Below are positions 27,096-36,180 of a stretch of 39,579 bases of DNA, one piece after another; within the stretch, counting starts at the first letter, position 1, and each line of letters begins with the position of its first letter. The stretch lies in NCBI GenBank assembly GCA_003247185.1, contig QKAV01000261.1:1-39579 (forward strand), given 5' to 3'. The notes under the pieces were generated by a model. It was given only the letters and a program-made list of their open reading frames with translations, ran no database searches and was not told the DNA's origin. The DNA is from Crocinitomicaceae bacterium (GTDB lineage Bacteria > Bacteroidota > Bacteroidia > Flavobacteriales_D > Crocinitomicaceae). Position numbers and translations under genes: made by a program.

Positions 27096-27099
27096 CACT

Positions 27100-27312
27100 A
27101 TGAAATCGTTCCTTATTAAAAACTGGCTTACACTAGCAGGAATTCCACTCGGTGCATTGGGAGGATATATCTATCATTATTTCTGGGGGTGTACAAATGG
27201 CTGCCCGATAAAATCAAACCTTAACACTATGATGTTGTATGGGTCACTGATGGGAGGCTTACTCCTGAATATCATTCAGGGAGAAATTCAGAAAAGACAG
27301 AAAAAAAGCTGA
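27100..27312 (+). CDS. Small DUF6132-type membrane protein
   Basis: This 70-residue protein has two membrane segments (about 10-28 and 44-62) separated by a loop with CTNGCPIKSN, and a basic C-terminal tail (EIQKRQKKS). The Gly-rich first segment, the CxxGCPI-type loop and NTMMLYGSLMGGLL match small Bacteroidota proteins annotated as DUF6132, as far as I can judge. The two cysteines (31 and 35) could bind a metal or a thiol partner. No function is known. It is divergent from icmF and ends two bases from the convergent DUF2207 gene. Confidence 0.72.
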   Translation: MKSFLIKNWLTLAGIPLGALGGYIYHYFWGCTNGCPIKSNLNTMMLYGSLMGGLLLNIIQGEIQKRQKKS

Positions 27313-27314
27313 TT

Positions 27315-29021
27315 TTACCATCCGCCACCGCCACCGCCGCCACCGCCGCCACCGGAAAACCCACCACCACCGCTAAACGATCCTCCCGAGCTTGGAGGTA
27401 CGGAAGCTGACGAAATAGTCGTATTTAAATCACTCGCAAACGAGTTCATTGAATAAATCGGAACGCCATAGAAATATGGTAAGTGTCCATCTCTGAACTC
27501 CTTGATCTCCACCGGATCAAATTGTCCTGCCCATTCTTCTGCCACTCCTAAAGCCATCGCATACGCCAGGTTTTCTTCAAAATGAGCAAAGTTCATGCTT
27601 GGAGGATTGGTTAACCGAATCCGCTCCTTATCTGCATACTTCATGTACATTTCAAAACCTGCAATTTCATCCATTTTTTTCCTTCCTTCCTTCGTAGGCT
27701 GTTCCAGCAATCGAATAAACAACGAGCTGATCACAATCTGAAGAACAACCGGTGCAAATGCAAATGCCGGATGGCCTCCCCAATTCATTAGAATCAACAC
27801 CTGAATGATTCCTGTTGCTACAGGTACCAAATAAGTTTTGGCACTTAAATGCCTGTTTCTTTTGAAATAAATACCTTTTTGTTTGGCATCTATACTTGAA
27901 TCCAGGTCGGTTGCAGCTGTTGCAACTTTTGAATTGTATTTTCCTTCCGTGATAACTAAGGTGTCCTTAGATCCCAGAATTTTACCTAAAAACCGTTGTT
28001 CGATCTCGGTAAGGTCTTTCTTAGGTCTGGAATCATCACGCGTGATAGTGTATACCTTCTTACTCCCCAAGCCTCTTTTTTCATCTGAATCAATTTTGAT
28101 ATACCCCTTGACCGCAAGACTCATCAAATTCGAGCCAAACATTTCCTTTGTTTTCTTTCCTGCCTTTTTCAAATAAGCACATTCAGCAGGCGAAAATCCT
28201 TTCGGAGGATAAAACAACGGGATAATTGTCCCTGGTTTGGGATCCCTCCCATGTCTGTACCAAACGATAAAATTCGTAAGGAAAGCCAACAAAATTCCCA
28301 GTCCTCCGACTACAAGTAATGCATAAGTTTTCAGCCAGTGAAGAAAGTTGTCCCACCCGGTAGGATAGGTTACTGCATTTTTTGACCATGCAACAGCAAC
28401 TGTAAGATTTTCTCCTCCCATCATCATGCGTGTAGCCTCAAAATGCATTCCTCCCTGAATCTCCCAACTCTTATATTCCTGTCCCGCTTCTCCATAGCTC
28501 CCGGTATACCCCATACTTTGAATGTATTTGGCAGAGTCCGGATAAAATATGTTTGCTGAGAGGCTGTCAATCGAAAACTTCCAGCCGTTACCATTTATAT
28601 TCCAGTAGAGTTCATCATAATCCTCCAGGAATTTCAATACATGACCCACTAAATATGTGATCTCATACGTATAGTCACCTGGCTGAAGAAAAACATCTTC
28701 TGAACCGGCATAGATCCGTATTCCATTCGATAAATTTTCCGTGTGATAAGGCTCCGGATTTCCATCTCTGGTTAAAGAAACCAGGTTGAAATCAACATGA
28801 AAACTCCCTCCTTTGTATTCGTAACTGAGCGGAATATCACGAAAAATACCTCGCTTAATCTCATTCCCTTCCGCGTGAACTTTTATGGTTTCCTTAATCA
28901 GTACCTGACAATCTTTTTGTACATAAATATCACTGTGATAGTTAATGATCCTTTCATAATCCCAGGCAAAAAGATTACTGACAATTAAGAAGGAAACAAG
29001 AACAAGAAGTATTCTTTTCAT
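27315..29021 (-). CDS. DUF2207-domain membrane protein with Gly-rich tail
   Basis: This 568-residue protein has a signal peptide (to about residue 19, SNLFA), then an extracytoplasmic domain (about 20-230) with KRGIFRDIPLSYEYKGGSF and GIRIYAGSEDVFLQPGDYTY typical of DUF2207. Membrane segments lie near 238-260 and 395-440. A cytoplasmic segment includes PPKGFSPAECAYL and EIEQRFLGKI, and the tail ends in FSGGGGFSGGGGGGGGGGGW. This family is known for its frequent pairing with LemA and for the Gly-rich tail. Its biochemical role is not established. It is co-transcribed with lemA, six bases upstream. Confidence 0.9.
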   Translation of the reverse strand: MKRILLVLVSFLIVSNLFAWDYERIINYHSDIYVQKDCQVLIKETIKVHAEGNEIKRGIFRDIPLSYEYKGGSFHVDFNLVSLTRDGNPEPYHTENLSNGIRIYAGSEDVFLQPGDYTYEITYLVGHVLKFLEDYDELYWNINGNGWKFSIDSLSANIFYPDSAKYIQSMGYTGSYGEAGQEYKSWEIQGGMHFEATRMMMGGENLTVAVAWSKNAVTYPTGWDNFLHWLKTYALLVVGGLGILLAFLTNFIVWYRHGRDPKPGTIIPLFYPPKGFSPAECAYLKKAGKKTKEMFGSNLMSLAVKGYIKIDSDEKRGLGSKKVYTITRDDSRPKKDLTEIEQRFLGKILGSKDTLVITEGKYNSKVATAATDLDSSIDAKQKGIYFKRNRHLSAKTYLVPVATGIIQVLILMNWGGHPAFAFAPVVLQIVISSLFIRLLEQPTKEGRKKMDEIAGFEMYMKYADKERIRLTNPPSMNFAHFEENLAYAMALGVAEEWAGQFDPVEIKEFRDGHLPYFYGVPIYSMNSFASDLNTTISSASVPPSSGGSFSGGGGFSGGGGGGGGGGGW

Positions 29022-29027
29022 GAAAAA

Positions 29028-29576
29028 TTATTTAGAAAGGTCAACAACCGGAGCAATATCTTCCCCTTCCGGAATTTTATAAAACGGACGTTGCTCTGCT
29101 TTAGTCATTCCGGCAATGATTGAATTCGGGAACACCTGAATTTTTGTATTGTAATCACGCGTTGCACCATTGTAATAACGTCTGGCCATGGCCAATTCAT
29201 TCTCAACATCTGACAGATTGTCCATTAATTTTAAAAACTGTGTATTTGCTTTCAGGTCGGGGTAATTTTCAACCTGAACACGCAATGTTTTTAAAGCGGT
29301 AGTAAGTGAAGCATCCTGCTGTGCAACATCAGTCAGGGAAGACACCCCTGATCTGTCTTCTACAATTTTTTGCAATACATGAGCCTCATGAGCATTATAG
29401 CCTTTCACTGCCTCTATAAGGTTAGGGATCAGCTCGTAACGTTTTTTCAATTGTACATCAATTCCACTGTAAGCCTCATCCACAATATTTGAAGCAGTAA
29501 TAAGTTTGTTGTAGATTACCCAGGATGTTATCCCTAAAACAACTACCAATCCGAGAATACTATAAATGATTATCAT
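29028..29576 (-). CDS. lemA: LemA family protein
   Basis: This 182-residue protein has one N-terminal membrane segment (about 2-22), then a helical domain with VDEAYSGIDVQLKKRYELIPNLIEAVKGYN, ENYPDLKANTQFLKLMDNLSDVENELAMARRYYN and NTKIQVFPNSIIAG, all hallmarks of LemA. The bulk is expected outside the inner membrane, tethered by the N-terminus. LemA with DUF2207 is a recurrent pair, thought to act in the envelope, but its exact role is not known. It is the first gene of the two-gene unit and diverges from the CocE hydrolase gene, sharing a 49-base gap with it. Confidence 0.94.
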   Translation of the reverse strand: MIIIYSILGLVVVLGITSWVIYNKLITASNIVDEAYSGIDVQLKKRYELIPNLIEAVKGYNAHEAHVLQKIVEDRSGVSSLTDVAQQDASLTTALKTLRVQVENYPDLKANTQFLKLMDNLSDVENELAMARRYYNGATRDYNTKIQVFPNSIIAGMTKAEQRPFYKIPEGEDIAPVVDLSK

Positions 29577-29579
29577 ATG

Positions 29580-29611
29580 TTTGAAGACTTAATGGCTTTG
29601 TTGTAAATTTA
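29580..29611 (+). promoter_or_regulatory. Promoter of the CocE/NonD hydrolase gene
   Basis: TTTG (29580-29583), 20 bases, then TAAATTTA (29604-29611), one mismatch from TAnnTTTG, 14 bases before the ATG. The box is a palindrome, so it could also serve lemA on the other strand. Confidence 0.45.
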
Positions 29612-29625
29612 ACCAAACTTTTAAC

Positions 29626-31488
29626 ATGAAAAACCTCTTTCTGCTACCACTTTTAGTTGCATTTGCTTTATCCAACCGAACGAATGCACAGATTGTTGAA
29701 ACGTACGATAATGTGCAGATTCAAATGCGCGACGGGGAATTTCTGGAGGCTGATGTATACCTTCCAAGCGGACCCGGTCCTTTTGAAGTGATCTTAATTC
29801 AAACTCCATATAACAAGGAAGCATTCACCCAACTTCCTATGGGGGTGGGCACAAATATCGACGGGCAGCCTTTTGCTTGGGTTATAGTTGATTGGAGAGG
29901 GTTTTACGGTTCCAGTGGTGCTGCGAGCGGGAGCACACGCGGACAGGACGGATACGACGTTTGTGAATGGATTACACAACAATCCTGGCACGCAGATCGA
30001 ATTGGCACATGGGGACCATCCGCACTAGGAAAAGTTCAGTACGACACTGCATTTGAGCACCATCCCAATCACACCTGTGCGGTCCCGTTGGTTTCACACC
30101 CTCAATTCACTTATGATGATTATTTTTTCGGAGGAGTATTGGAGGTTTCCAAACTTCAGCAATTGGATGCCCTGGGTTATGGCCTCTCTCCTATTGTTTT
30201 AAGTAACGTTTACTATAGTAATACCTGGCAATATGCAGAAAATACTACCTGGACACCTAACCTGATCGAAATTCCAACGCTTCAAATCGGTGGATGGTAT
30301 GATCATAACGTTGACAAAATGCTCGAATGGTATCAGGCCGTTCGCTCCAATGCTGCAGTAGCCGTGCAAGACCAGCAATGGTTACTTTTTGGTCCCTGGG
30401 TACATGGCGGAACAGGCGCTGCTTACGTCGGATCATCTAATCAGGGAGAGTTATCTTATCCCAATGCTGCAGGAGTGTGTGATGTAATGGCCTGGGATTT
30501 CTTCAATTATTACTTACTTGATGCTGTGAACAACTGGCAAAACACTACTCCGATCACCTACTATGAGACTGGGATTAATCAATGGAATACGTCAACCGCA
30601 TCAACAATTGGCGGAAGCACTAACAATGTTCTTTATCTCGACCAAAACGAAACGATTCGTAGTACTTATGGTGCAGGAAGCACTTCCTTTGTCTGCGATC
30701 CGAATAATCCATCTCCAACAATCGGAGGACCGACATTAGCTGTTGGACTGCAACAAGGTCCGTATGACCAGGTAAGTCTCCTTACGCGTTCCGATGTGAA
30801 GAGCTTTGCAACACCGACGCTCAGCCAGGACCTCCACGTTTCAGGAGCTGTTTCTCTTCATGTGTATTTTGAATCCGATCAGCCGGACGGAGATATTGCT
30901 ATTCGACTCGTAGATGAATACCCTGATGGCAGAAACATGCTGATCAATGACGGTATCAGGAGAATGAGATTCCGCACGGGTTATACTCAAAATGACGAGA
31001 CCTTTGTAAGTCCGGGCACCGTGTACGATATGGTAATTACCCTTCCTTTTACGGATTACACCTGGTTAAGCGGACATAAATTAAAAGTTCTGGTAAGCGG
31101 AAACAGTGATAACAGATGGGATGTCAACCTTCAAAATGGTGGGACTATGTATCAGGCCGGGACAGCCAATACGGCTAATATAACCATTTTGCACGATCAA
31201 ACTTATCCTTCAAGTATAACTTTACCGGGGAGTAACGATTTCTTATCCGTATCAAATCTGGATCAACCTGCATTAGACATTTACCCTAACCCAGCGAGTG
31301 ATAAAATCATTATAGAGACAAATGAAACGATCGAGTACATTCGAATTATCGATCTCTCCGGAAATCACGTCAGAGAACTGTCCGGAAATCATAAAGAAAT
31401 TAATTTATCCTCATTGGCGAGCGGAAGTTACCTTATCGAAGTGGTTACAGTTAACGGTTTAATCAGAAAGTCAATTGTCAAACAATAA
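29626..31488 (+). CDS. Secreted CocE/NonD hydrolase with T9SS type A sorting domain
   Basis: This 620-residue protein has a signal peptide (to about residue 22, RTNAQ), an alpha/beta-hydrolase domain (about 30-330), the PepX_C-type jelly-roll (about 370-520, with HVSGAVSLHVYFESDQPDGD and WLSGHKLKVLVSGN) and a type A T9SS domain from IYPNPASDKIIIET to the end. The triad is Ser132 in GTWGPSALG, Asp226 in IGGWYDHN and His260 in FGPWVHGG. CocE/NonD enzymes hydrolyse acyl esters or X-prolyl peptides and are usually cytoplasmic or periplasmic; here the T9SS domain sends it to the cell surface or outside. The substrate is not known. The gene for a GNAT protein overlaps its end by 14 bases. Confidence 0.9.
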   Translation: MKNLFLLPLLVAFALSNRTNAQIVETYDNVQIQMRDGEFLEADVYLPSGPGPFEVILIQTPYNKEAFTQLPMGVGTNIDGQPFAWVIVDWRGFYGSSGAASGSTRGQDGYDVCEWITQQSWHADRIGTWGPSALGKVQYDTAFEHHPNHTCAVPLVSHPQFTYDDYFFGGVLEVSKLQQLDALGYGLSPIVLSNVYYSNTWQYAENTTWTPNLIEIPTLQIGGWYDHNVDKMLEWYQAVRSNAAVAVQDQQWLLFGPWVHGGTGAAYVGSSNQGELSYPNAAGVCDVMAWDFFNYYLLDAVNNWQNTTPITYYETGINQWNTSTASTIGGSTNNVLYLDQNETIRSTYGAGSTSFVCDPNNPSPTIGGPTLAVGLQQGPYDQVSLLTRSDVKSFATPTLSQDLHVSGAVSLHVYFESDQPDGDIAIRLVDEYPDGRNMLINDGIRRMRFRTGYTQNDETFVSPGTVYDMVITLPFTDYTWLSGHKLKVLVSGNSDNRWDVNLQNGGTMYQAGTANTANITILHDQTYPSSITLPGSNDFLSVSNLDQPALDIYPNPASDKIIIETNETIEYIRIIDLSGNHVRELSGNHKEINLSSLASGSYLIEVVTVNGLIRKSIVKQ

Positions 31489-31972
31489 TAAAAATGTCCT
31501 GATTCGACCATTGGAGATCAGCGACAACATTGAGATTGCAAAAGTAATTCGCTGCGTCCTGAAAGAACACGGTGTAGATCGTCCCGGAACGGTATATACA
31601 GACCCAACAACGGACAACCTGTATCAGTTATTTCGGGAAAATGGAGCAGCCTATTTCGTAGCAGAATACGACGGAAAAATTGTGGGAGGATGTGGCATTT
31701 ACCCCACCAAAGGTTTACCTGAAGGTCATGCTGAGTTGGTAAAACTCTATTTATTGCCTGAATATCGGGGAATGGGTCTTGGAAAACGCCTGATGGAAGT
31801 AAGTATCGAATTCGCGCTTAAATATTACAGCGCACTTTACCTCGAAACAATGCCTGAATTAGCGAATGCAATTGACCTGTACAGAAACCTTGGATTTGAA
31901 CCGATCCCGGAACGTTTAGGTGAATCGGGACATTTTTCGTGCAACATTTGGATGACTAAACAATTGGTTTAA
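31475..31972 (+). CDS. GNAT family N-acetyltransferase
   Basis: This 165-residue protein moves an acetyl group from acetyl-CoA to an unknown acceptor. The acetyl-CoA site is visible in LYLLPEYRGMGLGKRLMEVS (the RGxGxG/A loop), preceded by IVGGCGIYPTKG and followed by YLETMPELANAIDLYRNLGF. The N-terminus NVLIRPLEISDN is normal for the family. There is no ATG in frame before that segment: the frame opens at 31463, so the most likely start is TTG at 31475, 14 bases inside the previous gene. The start is therefore provisional. The stop overlaps the convergent phosphatase gene at TTAA (31969-31972). Confidence 0.85.
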   Translation: MSNNNKNVLIRPLEISDNIEIAKVIRCVLKEHGVDRPGTVYTDPTTDNLYQLFRENGAAYFVAEYDGKIVGGCGIYPTKGLPEGHAELVKLYLLPEYRGMGLGKRLMEVSIEFALKYYSALYLETMPELANAIDLYRNLGFEPIPERLGESGHFSCNIWMTKQLV

Positions 31973-34089
31973 GGAATTTCAATTCCCATTACACAAACGT
32001 CATCAACCTGTTCGGTCTCACCTTTCCAATCATCAAAATACAGGAGAAGCGCCTCTCCCTGCTCATGCATTGCTGAATGCTGCATATCCGTGATATATCG
32101 CTTCATCACCGCGCTTTTCAGTTTTTTGCCCGTTTCCTCACCGAATTGATCGGCATAACCATCAGTTGTCATATAGATCCGATCGCCTGAAAAACAAGGG
32201 ATTTTTTGCACCGTAAAGGGCTGTTCGTTGGTATAATGCCCTACCGGTTGTTTATCCCCCTTATATTCTTCAATTTCATGTTGATTTGCCCTCCGAACAA
32301 TCCAAAGCGAATTATTTGCACCTGAGAAGTGTATTTCATTCGTGTTTAAATCCATACAGATCAATGCGATATCCATTCCATCTGACAAATCTTCTCCTCC
32401 TTTTGAAAAATGCTCAATAATCAAATCGCGCGTTTTATCCAGGATGTTTTCCGGCTCAATGATCAGATACTCATTCAAAGCACGATTCAAGGCATTGGAA
32501 CATACCACACTCACCATGGCTCCCGGCACCCCGTGTCCGGTACAATCTGCTACTGCCAGGTAAATTCTATCCTCAACTTTTTCAAACCAGTAAAAATCAC
32601 CGCTAACCACATCTTTTGGCTGATAGAGAAGAAAGTAGGACGGAAAAACAGACCGGATGCGTTCGAGTGCAGGAAGAATCGCATTCTGTAGGCGCTTAGC
32701 GTAATTAATACTATCGGAAATACTCTTGTTTTTCTCTTCTACAAGTTCCTTTTGTTCATTGATCTGCTCATTCTTTTCTGACAAAATCGTGTTCATTCTC
32801 TTTCTCCGGCGATTGGAATTGATAATCACAAAAAGAGTCACGATCAAAATAATGAAGCCTATAATCGACAAATAAATAATCTGTTGAATTTCTGCAATCT
32901 GCTCATGATAGGACGCTCGTTCACCTGCAAACTTATTCTCTATCAGCAAACTATCATTAAAGTTTTTCGTTTCCAACTGATGTTTGATATCGCCTGCAAT
33001 CAAATCATGTGTCCTTCGTTTTGCATCAGAAATCGCTTTCAATTCCAGATAGTTTTCCAACGCAAAATAGGCTGGTTCGTATCTCCCGATCTTAGAATTG
33101 TACTTCGAGTACAACATGAAATACTTCTCCTCCAGATAGTCCAGATCATTTTCTTCGATCAACTGATATGATCTCCTTAGAAGTTCGCTCAGGCTATCCA
33201 GCTTTAACTGATCGAATTTAAAATCTGCTATATCCAGATAAATTTGCGCTTCTCCATCCACATCCAGCAAGTCTTTTCTGATCTGCAGACTTTTGTTCAG
33301 CATCGTGGCAATTTGCTTATCGCTCAAACCACTTTTTTCCATGATTGCATATTCGTGCAACGCGATTGCGTAACCATAGGGAGATGAGAATTCGCCGGAC
33401 TCATAAAGGTCAATGGAAGACTGAAAATAATGCCTTGCACTATCAATTTCTCCCATCTTTTTATATGTCTGTCCTATGGTATTATATGATATTGCTATCC
33501 CCTCTTCCGTACCATACTTCATCTCATCAACAAGACTTCTGCGCTCGTACTCCAACGCTTTATCATAGAGTGCTATTTCATTATATATCTCACCGATATT
33601 GTGCAATGCATACGTTTTCCCTGTGTGGGCAGCCTGCAACTGTTCCTTATTCGGTTTTGACCGGATTATTTTTTCATTTTCATCGAGACTGAGCAGCTGG
33701 TAATCCAAGCTTTTTCTAAACTCCCGCATATCCAGGTATGAATTCCCCAGGTTCCCATACGCATCAGCAATTCCTTGCTGGTCTTCCGCCTTTTTTAAGT
33801 ATGCCAGTGACTTATAAAATTGTTCGTTCGCCTGTTTGAATTGGGAAAGATCCTGAAAAAGCCACCCCATGTACATGTATGCTTTACCAAGAAGCTGATC
33901 ATTCTTTGTACGTTTGGCATAAAACATACCCGAATCTGCATATTTTCTTGCCAGAACATGATCTTCATACTCGTATGTCTGGAACTTATCAAAATAATAG
34001 ATTGCCCGGATTGAATCCTTACTCTTCTGGCTATATCCAGCGAAGGAAATGGCAAAGAACAATGATATAGTAGTCAGGCATTTTAACAT
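31969..34089 (-). CDS. TPR sensor with SpoIIE-type PP2C phosphatase output
   Basis: This 706-residue protein has a signal peptide (1-20), a TPR region (about 40-350, with motifs such as AYMYMGWLFQDLSQFKQANE and ALHNIGEIYNEIALYDKALE), a membrane segment (about 403-425), a basic coiled coil (about 426-475) with SINYAKRLQNAILP, and a SpoIIE phosphatase domain (about 484-706). Metal residues include Asp498 in VVSGDFYW and Asp515 in VADCTGHG, and later motifs are LSDGMDIAL, TTDGYADQFG and DDVCVMGI. It should dephosphorylate a Ser/Thr-phosphorylated partner, as in partner-switching. No anti-sigma factor or antagonist gene is nearby. It diverges from the TPR kinase at 34183, sharing a 93-base gap. 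Confidence 0.92.
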   Translation of the reverse strand: MLKCLTTISLFFAISFAGYSQKSKDSIRAIYYFDKFQTYEYEDHVLARKYADSGMFYAKRTKNDQLLGKAYMYMGWLFQDLSQFKQANEQFYKSLAYLKKAEDQQGIADAYGNLGNSYLDMREFRKSLDYQLLSLDENEKIIRSKPNKEQLQAAHTGKTYALHNIGEIYNEIALYDKALEYERRSLVDEMKYGTEEGIAISYNTIGQTYKKMGEIDSARHYFQSSIDLYESGEFSSPYGYAIALHEYAIMEKSGLSDKQIATMLNKSLQIRKDLLDVDGEAQIYLDIADFKFDQLKLDSLSELLRRSYQLIEENDLDYLEEKYFMLYSKYNSKIGRYEPAYFALENYLELKAISDAKRRTHDLIAGDIKHQLETKNFNDSLLIENKFAGERASYHEQIAEIQQIIYLSIIGFIILIVTLFVIINSNRRRKRMNTILSEKNEQINEQKELVEEKNKSISDSINYAKRLQNAILPALERIRSVFPSYFLLYQPKDVVSGDFYWFEKVEDRIYLAVADCTGHGVPGAMVSVVCSNALNRALNEYLIIEPENILDKTRDLIIEHFSKGGEDLSDGMDIALICMDLNTNEIHFSGANNSLWIVRRANQHEIEEYKGDKQPVGHYTNEQPFTVQKIPCFSGDRIYMTTDGYADQFGEETGKKLKSAVMKRYITDMQHSAMHEQGEALLLYFDDWKGETEQVDDVCVMGIEIP

Positions 34090-34096
34090 TGTAACA

Positions 34097-34104
34097 CAAA
34101 TTTA
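34097..34104 (-). promoter_or_regulatory. -7 box TAAATTTG for the SpoIIE-type gene
   Basis: An exact TAnnTTTG match on the minus strand, seven bases before the ATG. On the plus strand a one-mismatch box TAAATTTA (34168-34175) lies seven bases before the divergent kinase start. The two genes therefore share one short promoter region. Confidence 0.42.
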
Positions 34105-34182
34105 CAATAAAGTTCAGAACATAATTCAGGTCTGCGTTTAACCGTTTAAATCCAAAATATTATTTGCTAAATTTACCGTACT

Positions 34183-36180
34183 ATGGTAAGACTTCTGCTG
34201 GTTTTATTCGCTTTGTTTTGCATTGATCTGTCTTTCGGACAGGTCTACGAAGGTTTTCCTGAAGTGGAAAAATATAAATCCAGATTAGCGAAAATAGATG
34301 AATACCTTCAAACCGATCCAAGTAAGTGTAAAGCTGAAATTGATTTTTTGGATAAAGAGGCTGAACGTACGGGAAATAAAACACTCAAGGGCCTGACGGA
34401 TATCTACAGGGGAACTGCCTTCTATTACGTCGGGTTAAATGACAGTGCAATCGTGTACTTTGATAATGCAATTCTTATTTCCAGGGAGATCAAGAATGAA
34501 AAATTGCGATCCTCTGCTTCCATTCGGAAAATTTTTGTAATTGACAATAGTGGAGATCCGGGTATCCTCCTTCACATGATGATGGATGAATATAAGGATG
34601 CAAGTAAGCGGAAAGATACCAGTAACATGATCTACAGTCTGAATGGAATGGCCATGTATTATGAGCGTCTTGACAGTACAAAAAAATGCATAGACAGTTA
34701 CATGCAGTGTATCAAACTTGCACAACAAAGCAAAAAACAGTTCGAATACGCCTTCCTGCTAAACAACAGAGGACTACTGAAACTGCGGTTAAAATCCCCG
34801 CATGAAGCCTATAAAGATCTGACCGAAGGCTTGAAAATTGCGAAACGACTGGAATCTTCCCGATTGGAAATTATTCTTCGGGAAAATCTAGGATATTATT
34901 ATTCGGAAGTTGACTCCATGGATAAAGCCGAGCAGGAGCACTTATACGCATTGGATTTGTCCAAACGAAAAAATTACAATTTGCTCTGGTTCAACTCGAT
35001 GGTTAATCTGGGATCACTTGAACGAGACAAGGGAAACATTGATAAATCAGACAGTTTACTTTGGAGCGCACTCGATCTGGCTAAAGAGCGAAAGATAACC
35101 TATGCGATCTCCAAAATCTATCTCATACTCGCTCAGTTGCGCATGGAGAAACAAGATTATAAGTCGGTTAGCGCTTTACTTGACTCTGCCAGCAACTATA
35201 AACAATTCGGTGCTCCTAACGAAATTCAGGAAGGAGTTTATCTGATCACCTATCAGTCTTTGGAAAAACAAAAGAAATTCGAAGATGCATTGATCGCCTA
35301 TAAGCGATATCGCTCATTTAAGGACTCCCTGAACGACAAAGGACATATCCAGTTAATGAATGAAATGCAGCTGAAATATGATGTTGAAAAAACCGAAAAA
35401 GAGAAAATCGAACAGCAGAGGGATTATGAACAGAAACTGGCAGAACAACAGCTCAACAATGCCCAATTGAGATTAAATATTGGCCTTGTCAGTGTCATCT
35501 TTCTGGTTTTGTTGGGCGCATTCACTATCCATCATTATCGCAGTAAACAGAAAAAAGAGGTTGAATTTACAAATGCCCTGGTGAATAAACTTGAAGATGA
35601 ACGAAGTAGAATTGCAAGGGACCTCCACGATGGATTAGGACAATCTCTGGTTATTCTGAAAAACAAATTTACACGCTCGGCAACCTCAAAAGAAAGTCTT
35701 CAGGACGAAATCGACTCTGATTTTTCTCAGGTCATTGAGGAAGTACGGTCTATTTCCAGATCTTTGGTTCCTCCGGAACTACGCCGATTAGGGCTAAAAC
35801 CTTCTCTCGAGAAATTACTGAATCAGGTACAATTTAGTACAGGAATTCTGGTAAATTATGAGATCGATGAAATTACTGAAAATGACTTGTCCCAGATCAA
35901 TCAGGTCAGAATTTACAGAGTGATTCAGGAGCTCATTAACAACACCATTAAACATGCCAATGCTACTTCACTTAAAGTTGAACTGAGCCTGAAAAACGGA
36001 ATGATCGAACTGTCTTACATGGACAACGGTATCGGAATGGATGTTGAAAAGGCCATGTTAAATGAAAACTCGCTTGGTTTAAAAAGTATTGACCAACGCG
36101 TCAGAGCTTTGAATGGTCAGATTAAATATGAGAAAGCGGAAAAAGGTATTCGCGTTAAAATACGCATCAAACTATTGTAA
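34183..36180 (+). CDS. TPR sensor histidine kinase (NarL-partner type)
   Basis: This 665-residue protein has a signal peptide (1-19), TPR repeats (about 60-370), a charged coiled coil (about 395-430), one membrane segment (about 432-452), and a HisKA_3 kinase core. The phospho-acceptor is His482 in SRIARDLHDGLGQSL. The ATP-binding domain has RVIQELINNTIKHANA (N box), YMDNGIGMD (G1) and LGLKSIDQRVRALNGQI (G2). HisKA_3 kinases phosphorylate NarL/FixJ regulators, and the next gene is exactly that, with no intervening base. The TPR domain should face the periplasm if the signal peptide is used. The signal sensed is unknown. Confidence 0.94.
   Translation: MVRLLLVLFALFCIDLSFGQVYEGFPEVEKYKSRLAKIDEYLQTDPSKCKAEIDFLDKEAERTGNKTLKGLTDIYRGTAFYYVGLNDSAIVYFDNAILISREIKNEKLRSSASIRKIFVIDNSGDPGILLHMMMDEYKDASKRKDTSNMIYSLNGMAMYYERLDSTKKCIDSYMQCIKLAQQSKKQFEYAFLLNNRGLLKLRLKSPHEAYKDLTEGLKIAKRLESSRLEIILRENLGYYYSEVDSMDKAEQEHLYALDLSKRKNYNLLWFNSMVNLGSLERDKGNIDKSDSLLWSALDLAKERKITYAISKIYLILAQLRMEKQDYKSVSALLDSASNYKQFGAPNEIQEGVYLITYQSLEKQKKFEDALIAYKRYRSFKDSLNDKGHIQLMNEMQLKYDVEKTEKEKIEQQRDYEQKLAEQQLNNAQLRLNIGLVSVIFLVLLGAFTIHHYRSKQKKEVEFTNALVNKLEDERSRIARDLHDGLGQSLVILKNKFTRSATSKESLQDEIDSDFSQVIEEVRSISRSLVPPELRRLGLKPSLEKLLNQVQFSTGILVNYEIDEITENDLSQINQVRIYRVIQELINNTIKHANATSLKVELSLKNGMIELSYMDNGIGMDVEKAMLNENSLGLKSIDQRVRALNGQIKYEKAEKGIRVKIRIKLL

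Noticed and set aside
27318-27365. GC-rich repeat resembling a CRISPR or regulatory repeat
   Set aside because: It encodes the glycine tail of the DUF2207 protein; there are no spacers or regular repeats.
33345-33692. 115-codon frame opposite the SpoIIE-type gene
   Set aside because: It is antisense to the TPR region of a clear gene and shows no motif or start signal.
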